Shown here in pieces: positions 52,315 through 62,020 of a stretch of DNA of 64,000 nucleotides (positions are counted from its first letter, which is position 1; each line of letters opens with the position of its first letter). The stretch lies in NCBI RefSeq assembly GCF_900114995.1, contig NZ_FOUX01000006.1, positions 62,001-126,000 on the forward strand, read 5' to 3'. A program made the translations under genes and the position numbers. The notes below the pieces were generated by a model. The model made no database searches, had not been told where the DNA came from, and saw only the letters and a list, made by a program, of their open reading frames with translations. Source of the DNA: Chitinophaga sp. YR627. GTDB lineage: Bacteria; Bacteroidota; Bacteroidia; Chitinophagales; Chitinophagaceae.

Positions 52315-53271
52315 ATGACAAGAAGATGTTTCTTTTTTAAGCATACCCCGATCCCTGTATCAATACTGTTATTGAGTTTACTCACACTTGTGTCCTGCGC
52401 ACATAATGCAGAACAAAAAAGCATGGCTCCGGCATATCTGGCATTGAAAGAATCCAGTCCGGCAGCAACAACATTTAGCTCCGATGCCGAAGACGTTGTC
52501 ACCCATGTTGAAAGTTCAGCAGGGAAAGATGCGGCGTCAGGCATGGTGCAGTTTACACCTCCTGTATTAGTAAAGGATGCGTCATCCGCAGAAATACAAA
52601 AAAAGATCATTAAAAACGGCGAGGTGCGTTACTCCGTGAGAGATTACAATGACGCGCGCAAAGCCATGAATGCTATTATTGCCCGTTATAATGGCTACAT
52701 CACAGAGGAGAATGAGTCCCGCTCAGATCTTAGCTGGGAAATAAAAGTCAGTATTAAAGTTCCCGCCCAGAAATTTGACTCCTGTCTGGAGGCCCTTGCC
52801 GGCACCGCAAATACACTGATAGAAAAGAATGTATCAGCTACAGATGTAACAGAAGAATACGTTGATGTTGCTTCCCGAATGAAAGCAAAAAAAGAAGTAG
52901 AGCTGCGTTACCTGGATATTCTGAAACAGGCGAAAACAGTAGAAGGTATTCTGAAAGTAGAAGAGCAGCTGAAAAGCATTCGTGAAGAAATAGAGGCATC
53001 ACAGGGCCGTCTGCAATACATCGATCATAACGTGGCCATGAGCACGATCAATCTTTCATTTTTTCAGACGTTTGCAACTTCTTCTCCGCAGGGTCCTGGC
53101 TTCCTTTCCCGCATCTTTTTTTCAATTAAGGACGGCTGGAATGATCTGCTTTCTTTCTTAGTAGGGATCGTACAGATGTGGCCGGGTATAGCAGTTATAG
53201 TGGTGATAGTGGTACTCATCAGAAGATATATCAAAAGAAGAAGGAGGAGGAAAATGGCAAGTGTGGCCTGA
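52315..53271 (+). CDS. DUF4349 domain lipoprotein
   Basis: This 318-residue protein has a lipobox ending at Cys28 (LVSC), a low-complexity segment, and a DUF4349 domain (about 98-280). The domain contains a helical coiled-coil-like stretch (KAKKEVELRYLDILKQAKT...EEIEASQGRL), followed by a C-terminal membrane helix (about 287-303) and a basic tail (RRYIKRRRRRK). DUF4349 is anti-sigma- or envelope-associated without settled function. Confidence 0.88.
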   Translation: MTRRCFFFKHTPIPVSILLLSLLTLVSCAHNAEQKSMAPAYLALKESSPAATTFSSDAEDVVTHVESSAGKDAASGMVQFTPPVLVKDASSAEIQKKIIKNGEVRYSVRDYNDARKAMNAIIARYNGYITEENESRSDLSWEIKVSIKVPAQKFDSCLEALAGTANTLIEKNVSATDVTEEYVDVASRMKAKKEVELRYLDILKQAKTVEGILKVEEQLKSIREEIEASQGRLQYIDHNVAMSTINLSFFQTFATSSPQGPGFLSRIFFSIKDGWNDLLSFLVGIVQMWPGIAVIVVIVVLIRRYIKRRRRRKMASVA

Positions 53272-53312
53272 TAGTGGGTGGTTTGTTGATACTGGCAATT
53301 CGGTTTTATATA

Positions 53313-53352
53313 AAAAAAGAGGCACTTCGATATACTGAAGTGCCTCTGATTA
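53313..53352. terminator. Bidirectional terminator between DUF4349 and PAP2 genes
   Basis: Stem agaggcacttc (53318-53328) / gaagtgcctct (53337-53347), preceded by a run of A (a T run on the minus strand), so it can terminate the PAP2 gene well and the DUF4349 gene more weakly. Confidence 0.85.
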
Positions 53353-53410
53353 TTTTGAGCATATTGAATCGCAGAAAGGTCCTGCTATCTATGCTTAATG
53401 CTTCATTGTA

Positions 53411-54265
53411 TCAAGGTGCCATGTGTGCCTTTTGCGCCTTCTTCTTTTCCAGGTCTCTTTGTCTTTTGAAGATTCCTTTTGTTACGAAGTAACCCAGCGA
53501 AGCCCCTAACCATACATCACTGCTCCAGTGTCTTTCCTGATACAGACGGGTGGTGCCGGTCATGATGGCGATGGAATAAGTAACCCAGGGTACCCACGGA
53601 TGTTCGTCTCCATATGCTTCGGCAAGTGCTGTTGCGACAGAAGTCACCGTCAGCATGTGACCGGAAGGGAAGGAGGTATGGTATTTATCCATGGAGAACG
53701 GCGCATTGTATACAAACGGATCGTCGTAATAGGTCGGACGGCCACGTCTTACCACCGATTTGGCGAACGTATAAATGAGCGTTGACAGTAAGAGGGACTT
53801 GGCGGTCATCAGGGAGGTATGTTCCAGTTTCCTGTCCTTCGCGATCACGCCGGCAAGGTACATACCACCTACGAGATAAGGGGAGTAGGCGTTTCCGAAA
53901 GGTTCTACCTGACCCGTTACACTATTCCAGAAATTGGTGTGGTTACGGCCAAAGAACTGTTTGATCTCATAGTCTACACCCATGAGACCACCGGCAGTAC
54001 CGAGTACAACACCCAGTCTGACGAAGTCCTTTCCCTGCCAGTGCGCAGGTCTTGCAACGGTATATTTCAGGTCACTCCAGATGCTACCCAGATAGGCGCC
54101 GTTTATACGATAGCGTATAGTAGTATCGGCTTCCGTTAATGTACGCGTCTCCGTAGATCTGGTACTATCGGTATAGTGGAGGTTGGTGGTGTCTGTTGTC
54201 TGTGCGTTTGCCTGCATTTGTAGTAACAGCATGCCGCACAGCATAAGCTTCAGTAAGATCTTCAA
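53411..54265 (-). CDS. PAP2-family membrane phosphatase
   Basis: This 284-residue protein has a signal segment and several hydrophobic helices. The three PAP2 catalytic motifs are present: KSVVRRGRP (motif 1), PSGH (motif 2) and TRLYQERHWSSDVW (motif 3; His and Asp). Members dephosphorylate lipid phosphates such as undecaprenyl pyrophosphate or phosphatidic acid. The exact substrate is not clear from sequence. Confidence 0.9.
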   Translation of the reverse strand: MKILLKLMLCGMLLLQMQANAQTTDTTNLHYTDSTRSTETRTLTEADTTIRYRINGAYLGSIWSDLKYTVARPAHWQGKDFVRLGVVLGTAGGLMGVDYEIKQFFGRNHTNFWNSVTGQVEPFGNAYSPYLVGGMYLAGVIAKDRKLEHTSLMTAKSLLLSTLIYTFAKSVVRRGRPTYYDDPFVYNAPFSMDKYHTSFPSGHMLTVTSVATALAEAYGDEHPWVPWVTYSIAIMTGTTRLYQERHWSSDVWLGASLGYFVTKGIFKRQRDLEKKKAQKAHMAP

Positions 54266-54345
54266 TTGCTGTTATTTAATTATCCGATAAAGTTACGGTA
54301 AATGTTAAAACCCGTATATTTAAAAATCAAAAATGTCTTGTACAA

Positions 54346-55035
54346 ATGAAGCCTAGATTGGTAGTTTTGACAGGCGCCGGAATCAGTGCAGAGAGTGGAT
54401 TACGGACTTTCCGTGATAGTGATGGCCTGTGGGAGGGGTATAATGTTTATGAAGTTGCCAGTCCGCAGGGATGGCAGAAAGACCCGCAACTGGTACTGGA
54501 TTTTTATAACCAGCGTCGCCGGGATATAAAAGCGGCAATGCCGAATGCCGCCCATTTAGGGCTGGCTGCTTTACAGGAGCAATTCGATGTAGAGATCATC
54601 ACCCAGAATATTGACGACCTGCATGAGAGAGCAGGATCAAAGAAGGTATTACACCTGCATGGAGAGATCTTCAGCATGCGTAGTGTGCTGGATGAACACA
54701 GGAAGTACCGTATTATCAGTGATATCAATATAGGAGATAAAGCAGCTGACGGCGGACAGTTACGTCCGGATATCGTATGGTTCGGAGAGGCAGTGCCAAA
54801 GATTCAGGAAGCAGCAGCGGTAGTGATGACGGCAGATGTATTTGCAGTGATCGGTACTTCGCTGGTAGTGTATCCGGCGGCGGGATTGGTGGATTATCTG
54901 CCGGAGGGAACACCGGCCTTTGTGATTGACAGGAAATTGCCACAGATGCCGAAGATGAGTAATCTGATGGAGATAGAGAAGCCTGCAACGGAGGGGATCG
55001 CAGATATGATCAAAACCCTCGAAGGGTTCATCTGA
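54346..55035 (+). CDS. cobB: NAD-dependent protein deacylase (sirtuin, SIRT5/CobB-like class III)
   Basis: This 229-residue Sir2 protein has the Rossmann motif GAGISAESG (10-18), Tyr54 and Arg57 (the YxxR pair that selects acidic acyl groups such as succinyl), TQNIDDLHERAG (86-97) and catalytic His105. The usual zinc-binding cysteines are absent; the protein contains no cysteine at all. Deacylation of lysine with NAD is expected. It is convergent with the saccharopine dehydrogenase gene across a shared terminator. Confidence 0.9.
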   Translation: MKPRLVVLTGAGISAESGLRTFRDSDGLWEGYNVYEVASPQGWQKDPQLVLDFYNQRRRDIKAAMPNAAHLGLAALQEQFDVEIITQNIDDLHERAGSKKVLHLHGEIFSMRSVLDEHRKYRIISDINIGDKAADGGQLRPDIVWFGEAVPKIQEAAAVVMTADVFAVIGTSLVVYPAAGLVDYLPEGTPAFVIDRKLPQMPKMSNLMEIEKPATEGIADMIKTLEGFI

Positions 55036-55099
55036 TAGCTTGTTTAATGATGGAGTCAGAGCGTCTTAATGGATGCTGTGGTCTTCAGCTGATATAAAG

Positions 55100-55137
55100 A
55101 AAAGAGGCAGTCCGCTGTATGCCGGACTGCCTCTTTT
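55100..55137. terminator. Bidirectional terminator
   Basis: Perfect stem aaaagaggcagtccg (55100-55114) / cggactgcctctttt (55123-55137), flanked by A and T runs, 3 bp from the saccharopine dehydrogenase stop. Confidence 0.92.
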
Positions 55138-55140
55138 ATG

Positions 55141-56466
55141 TTATTCAAAACTTTCTTCGAAGCGGATGTTGAATTCTTCCAGTTCTTTCAGCACCGGGTT
55201 ATAAATATCCGGTGTGATCGGGATATGCAGGCCTTTGAGGGTGACTTTATCCTGGAGAATGAGTTTCGCCATGATACCTAAGGGAAGGCCTACGGTTTTA
55301 GCCATGGCGGTGCGTACGCTGTCTTCACCCTGTGCGATCATGTAACTATGCAGGCGGGTGCTCATGCCTCTTCTTTCAAACTCGATCTCATGGGTCATCA
55401 CGATCATATCTTTATCAGTGACTTCCATACCCAGTTTTGACTCAACGATATGCTGGAGAACAGAGGCGTTTGTTTGTTCGCCGAGATGAATGGTCTCTCC
55501 ATTCAGTAATCCCAGGAACTTCAGCTGACGCAGTATTTTTGACTTGGCGCTGATACCAAGATAATTGGCGATATTTTCTTCATGACTGATGGAGGCATCC
55601 TGGTCGATGTGCTGACTGGTCCATTCATAAAAGGTCATGTTATCTGTCTGGATCTTTTTAGTATCGTCGGTCAGACCGAGTTTCACGAGTGTACCCCAAC
55701 CTTCGCAGAAATCGGGATAGCGGAGGGTAGCGCGCATGAAGGTCGGTACTTCTTCCAGTTTATAGGCACTGATATAGTTCAGTGAGTCGCGGTTAGGGTA
55801 ATAGGCCAGTTTACCGAGACTTGGAATATGAATTGTTTTTGACTGATCGAAGAGATGCTGGTAGGAGACTTCCTTAGTCTTTCCTTTTTCACGGTAGGTA
55901 GCACCTGAGTTACCGGCGAGCACGATATTGCGGGCATTCCAGGAGATCTTATACTGCCATGGATTGTCGTTGCTTTCGGGCGATACGAGTCCGCCGCAAT
56001 AGGAGCGGAAAGCGGAGATCTGTCCACCTTTCTTTTCGATGGAGTGAATGAGCTTCATGGCACTCATGTGGTCTATGCCGGGGTCGAGGCCCATTTCATA
56101 CATAAAGAGCAGGCCTGCGTCTTCAATTTCTTTTTCCAGTTTTTTAACTTCCGGGTCGATATAAGAGGCGGTGAGCAGGTTTTTACCAAACTGCAGACAG
56201 TCTTTTGCGACGAGGATATGCAACTGTGCGGGTAGCAGGGAGATAACGAGGTCCGTTTCCTGAATCAGCTTTTGTCTGGATGCTTCATCCCTGATGTCAA
56301 TAGCTGCTGGGGTAACATAGTAAGACTTTCCGGTTTTGGATTTGATGAGCGCGAGGTCGTGGTCGGCTACTGTAATATGCCATTTTTGCCGTGGAGCATT
56401 TGATACCAGGTAGTCGATCAGGCTCGTAGCCGACTTGCCGGCACCAAACAAGAGTATATTCTTCAT
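55141..56466 (-). CDS. Saccharopine dehydrogenase family protein
   Basis: This 441-residue oxidoreductase has an N-terminal NAD(P) Rossmann motif GAGKSATSL (8-16) and a saccharopine-dehydrogenase-like C-terminal domain. In the family the enzymes form or cleave saccharopine in lysine metabolism; the LYS9-like glutamate-forming type is the closest by overall length. No lysine-degradation neighbours support this, so substrate is uncertain. Confidence 0.85.
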   Translation of the reverse strand: MKNILLFGAGKSATSLIDYLVSNAPRQKWHITVADHDLALIKSKTGKSYYVTPAAIDIRDEASRQKLIQETDLVISLLPAQLHILVAKDCLQFGKNLLTASYIDPEVKKLEKEIEDAGLLFMYEMGLDPGIDHMSAMKLIHSIEKKGGQISAFRSYCGGLVSPESNDNPWQYKISWNARNIVLAGNSGATYREKGKTKEVSYQHLFDQSKTIHIPSLGKLAYYPNRDSLNYISAYKLEEVPTFMRATLRYPDFCEGWGTLVKLGLTDDTKKIQTDNMTFYEWTSQHIDQDASISHEENIANYLGISAKSKILRQLKFLGLLNGETIHLGEQTNASVLQHIVESKLGMEVTDKDMIVMTHEIEFERRGMSTRLHSYMIAQGEDSVRTAMAKTVGLPLGIMAKLILQDKVTLKGLHIPITPDIYNPVLKELEEFNIRFEESFE

Positions 56467-56871
56467 ATTAATTTGTTCATCTTTAATATGGTTACAGAAC
56501 AGGGATTTAACATCAGTCGTCTATCTAATGTTCGAATTTTCTGGAAAATTCGTTTTTAACCTATGATAATTTTGGTAAACTGTCCGTGACCCTCTGATTT
56601 TCACCGGGTTAAAAACAAAATCTTTGCCAATATTTTATTTTCCCAATATTTCTTTTTTCTATTATATAGAATATTAATTGAAGGAGTTAACGCAAATTAA
56701 GGATTAAATAGTCTATCTGTGGAAATTGTTCTTAACGCATATCTTATTTGTTCAATATGACAATTCCTTTTTTATTCACATTCTATGTCAAAAAGGCCGG
56801 AATACGGCTTAAAATGGCTATATTTGCGTCTATTTATTTTTTTACGGAATAAATTGTAAACCAACAATATA
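56467..56871. other. Divergent intergenic region upstream of gyrA
   Basis: About 405 AT-rich bp. The gyrA -7 box TATATTTG lies at 56819-56826. I see no other gene, hairpin or repeat. Confidence 0.55.
56819..56826 (+). promoter_or_regulatory. -7 promoter element, gyrA
   Basis: TATATTTG matches TAnnTTTG, 45 bp upstream of the gyrA ATG. No -33 TTG is evident at standard spacing. Confidence 0.6.
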
Positions 56872-59451
56872 ATGTCAGAAAATACGGAAAATCAGCAAGA
56901 CGGCAGGATTATCCAGATCAACATTGAAGAGCAGATGAAAACCGCCTACATCGATTACTCGATGTCTGTGATCGTCGGACGTGCTCTTCCGGATGTCCGG
57001 GACGGTTTAAAACCTGTACACCGCCGCGTGTTGTTTGGTATGAACGAGTTAGGGAATAACAGTAACAAACCTTACAAGAAATCAGCCCGTATCGTAGGGG
57101 AGGTGATGGGTAAGTTTCACCCGCATGGTGACGCCTCCATTTATGATACCATTGTACGTATGGCCCAGCCATGGAGCCTTCGTTACATGCTGGTAGACGG
57201 TCAGGGTAACTTCGGTTCTGTGGATGGTGACATGCCGGCAGCTATGCGTTATACGGAGATCCGTCTGCAACGTATGGCAGAAGCGATGCTGGAAGATATC
57301 GACAAAGAAACAGTGGACTTCACCCTGAACTTTGATGATACCCTTGAAGAGCCTACAGTACTGCCTACACGTATTCCTAACCTCCTGATCAACGGAGCTT
57401 CGGGTATTGCGGTAGGTATGGCGACCAACATCATGCCGCACAACCTTTCAGAGGTGGTAGATGGTCTGATTGCGTACATTGATAACCGTGACATTACAAT
57501 AGAAGAACTGATCAAGCACGTAAAAGCGCCTGACTTCCCGACCGGTGGTATCATCTACGGTTATGAAGGTGTGAAACAGGGCTTTGAGACAGGCCGCGGA
57601 AGGGTAGTAGTGCGTGGTAAAGTGAATGTGGAAACTTCCAAAGCAGGTCGCGAGCGTCTGGTGATCTATGAACTTCCTTACCAGATCAATAAGGCTGCGC
57701 TGCATCAGAAGATCGCGCAACTGGCAGACGATAAGATCATTGAAGGTATATCTGAAGCGCGTGACGAAAGTGACCGTGATGGTATGCGCCTGGTGATCGA
57801 TCTGAAACGTGAGGCGATTGCCAACGTGGTGATCAATCAGCTGTATAAATATTCCGAATTACAGACTTCTTACGGTATCAATAACGTGGCGCTGGTAAAA
57901 GGCCGTCCGCGTGTACTGAACCTGAAAGATATGCTGTCTGAATTCGTAGACTTCCGTCACGAAGTGGTAGTACGCAGAACGCGTTTCGACCTGCGTAAAG
58001 CGGAAGAGAAAGCGCACATCTTACAGGGTTACCTGATTGCGCTGGATCACCTGGATGAAGTAATTGCGCTGATCCGTGCGTCCCGTACGCCGGAAGAAGC
58101 AAAAGAGGGTTTAATGACCCGTTTCGAACTGAGTGAAATTCAGTCTAAGGCGATACTGGAATTACGTTTACAACGTCTGACCGGTATGGAACGCGATAAG
58201 ATCAAAGAAGAATACGATGAAGTCATGAAACTGATCGCTTACCTGAAAGAAATACTTTCTGATGAAGGACTCCGTTTCAAGATCATCAAAGAGGAACTGG
58301 AAGACGTGAAGAAACGTTTCGGTGACGAGCGTAAAACTGAAATTCAGTACCTGGCCAGCGAGATGCGTATGGAAGATATCATCGCAGAGGAAGATGTGGT
58401 AATCACCATCTCTCACCTGGGTTATATCAAACGTACTTCCGCATACGATTATCGTCAGCAGAAACGTGGGGGCCGTGGCGCATTGGGTGGTAAGACCCGT
58501 GAGGAAGACTATATCGAACACCTGTTCGTGGCGTCTACGCATCATACCATGTTGTTCTTCACTGAGAAAGGTCGTTGTTACTGGCTGAAAGTATACGAGA
58601 TCCCTGAAGGTGAGAAGAGTGGTAAAGGCCGTGCTATCCAGAACCTGATCAACCTGCCAACTGATGACAAGATCAGGGCAATCATTGATATCAAAGACCT
58701 GGGTGATAAAGAATTCATCAGCTCTCATTATATTGTATTGTGTACTGCGAACGGTATCATCAAGAAGACCCTGCTGGAAGATTTCTCCCGCCCGCGTCAG
58801 AATGGTGTGAACGCAATCACGATCAACGAAGGCGACCAGTTACTGGAAGCTAAGCTGACCAACGGTAACAGTCAGATCATGATGGCTATTAAGAGTGGCC
58901 GTGCCATCCGCTTCCCTGAAAATACCGTACGCGACACAGGTCGTGGCGCTATCGGTGTAAGAGGTATCGAGGTAGACAATGACAAGGACGAGGTTGTTGG
59001 TATGATTTGTGTAAATAAGGAGGATGAAACCCGTACTGTACTGGTGGTTTCAGAGAAAGGTTTCGGTAAACGTACTGATATTGAGGAATATAGAATTACC
59101 AACCGCGGTGGTAAGGGTGTAAAAACCATCAATATTACAGAGAAAACAGGTAGCCTGATCGCTATTCTGGACGTGACTGAAAAGGATGACCTGATGATCA
59201 CCTGTAAATCCGGTATCACCATCCGTATGGCGGTTGCTGACATCCGTGAGGCGGGTAGAGCTACACAGGGTGTGCGCCTGATCAGACTGGACGATAGCGA
59301 CGAAATCGCAGCTGTAGCACGCCTGGATGAACAGGAAGAGCAAAGGCTCGATGAAGAAGCTCAGGAAGGTATGGAAGGAAATGAGCCAGGCCAGGATGGT
59401 AGCTCAGCAGCTCAGGGAGAAGCTCCGGTAGATGAAACGCCTGCAGAATAA
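56872..59451 (+). CDS. gyrA: DNA gyrase subunit A
   Basis: This 859-residue type II topoisomerase subunit has catalytic Tyr127 (AMRYTEIRL) and a C-terminal beta-pinwheel with a GyrA box (QKRGGRGALGG), which separates gyrase from ParC. The quinolone-determining segment reads HPHGDASIYDT (84-94), so the position matching E. coli Ser83 is Ala88. The last roughly 40 residues are acidic and Gln/Glu-rich. The gene has its own promoter; gyrB is not adjacent. Confidence 0.97.
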   Translation: MSENTENQQDGRIIQINIEEQMKTAYIDYSMSVIVGRALPDVRDGLKPVHRRVLFGMNELGNNSNKPYKKSARIVGEVMGKFHPHGDASIYDTIVRMAQPWSLRYMLVDGQGNFGSVDGDMPAAMRYTEIRLQRMAEAMLEDIDKETVDFTLNFDDTLEEPTVLPTRIPNLLINGASGIAVGMATNIMPHNLSEVVDGLIAYIDNRDITIEELIKHVKAPDFPTGGIIYGYEGVKQGFETGRGRVVVRGKVNVETSKAGRERLVIYELPYQINKAALHQKIAQLADDKIIEGISEARDESDRDGMRLVIDLKREAIANVVINQLYKYSELQTSYGINNVALVKGRPRVLNLKDMLSEFVDFRHEVVVRRTRFDLRKAEEKAHILQGYLIALDHLDEVIALIRASRTPEEAKEGLMTRFELSEIQSKAILELRLQRLTGMERDKIKEEYDEVMKLIAYLKEILSDEGLRFKIIKEELEDVKKRFGDERKTEIQYLASEMRMEDIIAEEDVVITISHLGYIKRTSAYDYRQQKRGGRGALGGKTREEDYIEHLFVASTHHTMLFFTEKGRCYWLKVYEIPEGEKSGKGRAIQNLINLPTDDKIRAIIDIKDLGDKEFISSHYIVLCTANGIIKKTLLEDFSRPRQNGVNAITINEGDQLLEAKLTNGNSQIMMAIKSGRAIRFPENTVRDTGRGAIGVRGIEVDNDKDEVVGMICVNKEDETRTVLVVSEKGFGKRTDIEEYRITNRGGKGVKTINITEKTGSLIAILDVTEKDDLMITCKSGITIRMAVADIREAGRATQGVRLIRLDDSDEIAAVARLDEQEEQRLDEEAQEGMEGNEPGQDGSSAAQGEAPVDETPAE

Positions 59452-59578
59452 TTACAAAGAAGCCGCATTTTATTTAAGCGAACTAATGGTTAACCTGCGG
59501 TAGATTGTATTTATTATGGTTGAAACAGGCATTAAATCTAACGCCATACTTATAGAAAACAACAAAATATTGAGCAAC

Positions 59579-60826
59579 ATGAAAAAATTACTGGTATCAT
59601 TTGTCTTTTGCGGTGCAGCGATGGTTGCAGTAGCGCAACGTGCCAAGGTAAGCAGTGCTGACGAGGCGCTGTCCAAGAAAGACTATGATAAAGCGAAAGC
59701 CGATATTCAGGCAGCACTGGAAAATGAAAAAACTAAAGGTGAAGCTAAAACCTGGTACGTTAAGGGTAAAATCTTCGAAGCAGTAGCAACTGACAAGAAG
59801 GATGCTCAGCAGGCGCTGGAAGCATTCGAAGCTTACAAAAAAGCTTTGGATATCAACGCTAAACTGCCTGAAGCTTTACTGGAAATGAACCAGCGTATGT
59901 TTAACCTGTATGCTACCGTAGGTAACGCAGGTTATGGTAACCTGAATGACCAGAAATGGGATTCTGCGTTCTTCCACTTCAGAGACGCTTTCAGTATTGC
60001 TGAATACTATAATGGTAAAAATCTGGGTGGTACCATCCCTACAGATACTTCCATGACCTTCTATGCTGGTTACGCTGCTAACCAGGCAGGTAAAAAAGAT
60101 GATGCATTGCCTTTCCTGAGAAAAGCAGCTGATCTTCAGTTTAAATCTGAGCCTGCACTGTACGTAATCCTCGCACAGACTTACGAAGAGAAAGGTGATA
60201 ACGCTAACTGGATCAAAACTATCGAAGAAGCAAAAGCTATGTTCCCTAAAGACAAGCGCTTCAACGATATGGAAATGATCTACTACTCCAAGACAGGTAA
60301 AACTGCCGAGTTACTGGGTATGCTGGAAAAGAAAATGTCTGAAAATCCAAATGACTTCCAGACCATTCTCGACTACGGTATCCGTGTTGACAACCTGGCA
60401 AACCCTCGTTCTGATGGTAAAGAAGAAGCAACTAAACCAGCTAACTACGATGAGCTGATGACGAAAGCTGAAAACGCTTACAAAAAAGCAATCGAACTGA
60501 AAGCTGATGATGCAACTGCTAACTTCCAGTTAGGTGCGCTGTATTTCAACCGTGCAGTAGGTTTCAACAAAGAACTGAACGCAATGGACAGCAAATCACT
60601 GAACACACCGAAAGCAAAAGAACTGCAGACTAAAGTAACTGGTCTGATGGATCAGGCACTGCCTTTCTTCGAGAAAGCAGAAGCTAACTTCACAGCAGCT
60701 GGTTCTCTGGAACCAAGCGACAAGCAAACTTTCGAAAGCTGCCTGTATGCACTGCAGAAGATCTATGCTATCAAAAACGAAACTGCTAAAGTAGAAGCAG
60801 TTAAGAAAAAGCTGGAAAGCCTGTAA
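59579..60826 (+). CDS. Exported TPR-repeat protein
   Basis: Starting at ATG 59579 gives a 415-residue protein with a signal peptide (about 1-20, KKLLVSFVF then AVAQ). The ORF could start at 59516, but the extra 21 residues lack a signal and are not protein-like. Tetratricopeptide-like helical repeats (for example about 60-110 and 290-340) fill the rest. Such proteins scaffold envelope complexes. A terminator follows. Confidence 0.85.
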   Translation: MKKLLVSFVFCGAAMVAVAQRAKVSSADEALSKKDYDKAKADIQAALENEKTKGEAKTWYVKGKIFEAVATDKKDAQQALEAFEAYKKALDINAKLPEALLEMNQRMFNLYATVGNAGYGNLNDQKWDSAFFHFRDAFSIAEYYNGKNLGGTIPTDTSMTFYAGYAANQAGKKDDALPFLRKAADLQFKSEPALYVILAQTYEEKGDNANWIKTIEEAKAMFPKDKRFNDMEMIYYSKTGKTAELLGMLEKKMSENPNDFQTILDYGIRVDNLANPRSDGKEEATKPANYDELMTKAENAYKKAIELKADDATANFQLGALYFNRAVGFNKELNAMDSKSLNTPKAKELQTKVTGLMDQALPFFEKAEANFTAAGSLEPSDKQTFESCLYALQKIYAIKNETAKVEAVKKKLESL

Positions 60827-60849
60827 TCGTATAGATACAGACATCATAA

Positions 60850-60884
60850 AAAAAGTCCCGGTTCATTACGAACCGGGACTTTTT
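60850..60884 (+). terminator. Rho-independent terminator
   Basis: Stem aaaaagtcccggttc (60850-60864) / gaaccgggacttttt (60870-60884), 5-nt loop, T-rich after. It lies between convergent genes and may act on both strands. Confidence 0.92.
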
Positions 60885-60904
60885 GCATATAGGTCAATAT
60901 GTAC

Positions 60905-61261
60905 TTACCTTTTGCCTGATATAAAATGATAGGTCCAGAATGCCGCCAGCAATATGAACAGGATGACAATAACAATGATCGCCAGTTCAGTAAAGTAGGA
61001 CATCTGGTGTTTACGACGTTTGGTGGTACGGAGCTTACGCAGCATCTGCCACTTCATCTGCCGTAATAATACGGGGATCTTTTCCTTCTCTTCAAAGGCT
61101 GATAATCCCTCCACTGCCTCACTGCACATTTCACAATCGGCAAGATGAAGTTCCACTTCATGCTTTTCTTCCGCTGTCATCCTGCCCTGTACATAGTCCA
61201 GCAGTTGCTGTTGCGTAGGACAGGCCGTCGTGGTGAAAATATCCTGATATTCTTCGTTCAT
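60905..61261 (-). CDS. Zinc-finger (zf-HC2) anti-sigma factor, membrane-anchored
   Basis: This 118-residue protein has an N-terminal zf-HC2 motif HLADCEMC (HxxxCxxC, about 39-46) and a C-terminal membrane helix (about 92-113). zf-HC2 proteins bind and hold ECF sigma factors. The sigma gene lies 43 bp upstream on the same strand, so the two are a pair. Confidence 0.9.
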   Translation of the reverse strand: MNEEYQDIFTTTACPTQQQLLDYVQGRMTAEEKHEVELHLADCEMCSEAVEGLSAFEEKEKIPVLLRQMKWQMLRKLRTTKRRKHQMSYFTELAIIVIVILFILLAAFWTYHFISGKR

Positions 61262-61304
61262 AAAAATGTTTCCTCAATAATTATAAATCCGCATACTTAC
61301 TTCG

Positions 61305-61871
61305 CTATCCCTGTTTGCTCAGCAGGAGCTTCAGGTTACGCTTTCCATTCTGAATATAACTCTTCACCTGTAACAGGGTATACCCCGTCTCGTCTGTAAT
61401 ATCCTGGTAAGAGCGTTTTTGCAGATAAAAAAGTTTGACACAGACACGTTGCTCCGGGTTTAATTGTTCCAGCGCCTGCTGCATATTTTCCAGCAAGTTA
61501 TCCTTTTCTACGAATCGCGCCTTATCATCTTCCGGTTCTCCGGGATCATTGAGATGTTTCTCGCTGACTTCTTCCTGTCTCACCTGACTCTTATGTCTTA
61601 ACTGCATCAGACAGTGGTTCTTGCTGACCTGGTAGATCCAGGCCCTGAAGTACTGCACTTTGTGCTTATTGATATCTGCCAATACTTTTAAAAATATCTG
61701 TTGTACACTGTCTCTCGCATCCTCTTCATTTTTAAGGTATTTCATGCACATACCCAATAACAGGATCGCATACCTGTCAAACAGGATGCCTACCCAATTG
61801 CTGTTTTCGTCGGCTTTATACCGCTCCAGCAGTTCTTCGTCTGTTAATTCCTGACTATTCTTATAATTCAC
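61305..61871 (-). CDS. ECF RNA polymerase sigma factor
   Basis: This 188-residue factor has a normal region 2 (NEEDARDSVQQIFLKVLADI) and region 4 (LNPEQRVCVKLFYLQKRSYQDITDETGY). Its partner anti-sigma gene follows. It is one of two sigma/anti-sigma pairs in tandem at the end of the window. Confidence 0.92.
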   Translation of the reverse strand: MNYKNSQELTDEELLERYKADENSNWVGILFDRYAILLLGMCMKYLKNEEDARDSVQQIFLKVLADINKHKVQYFRAWIYQVSKNHCLMQLRHKSQVRQEEVSEKHLNDPGEPEDDKARFVEKDNLLENMQQALEQLNPEQRVCVKLFYLQKRSYQDITDETGYTLLQVKSYIQNGKRNLKLLLSKQG

Positions 61872-62020
61872 TGGATAAAGATAAAATACTTATAATATTA
61901 AGATGCAATACCCAGGCAATTCCATAAAATATAATCAATAAAAAAGTCCATAGAAGACTCCGCTATGGAAAATTCTATGGACTGTATGAGGAGTGAGGAT
62001 GATACTATCAGCGGAACGAT

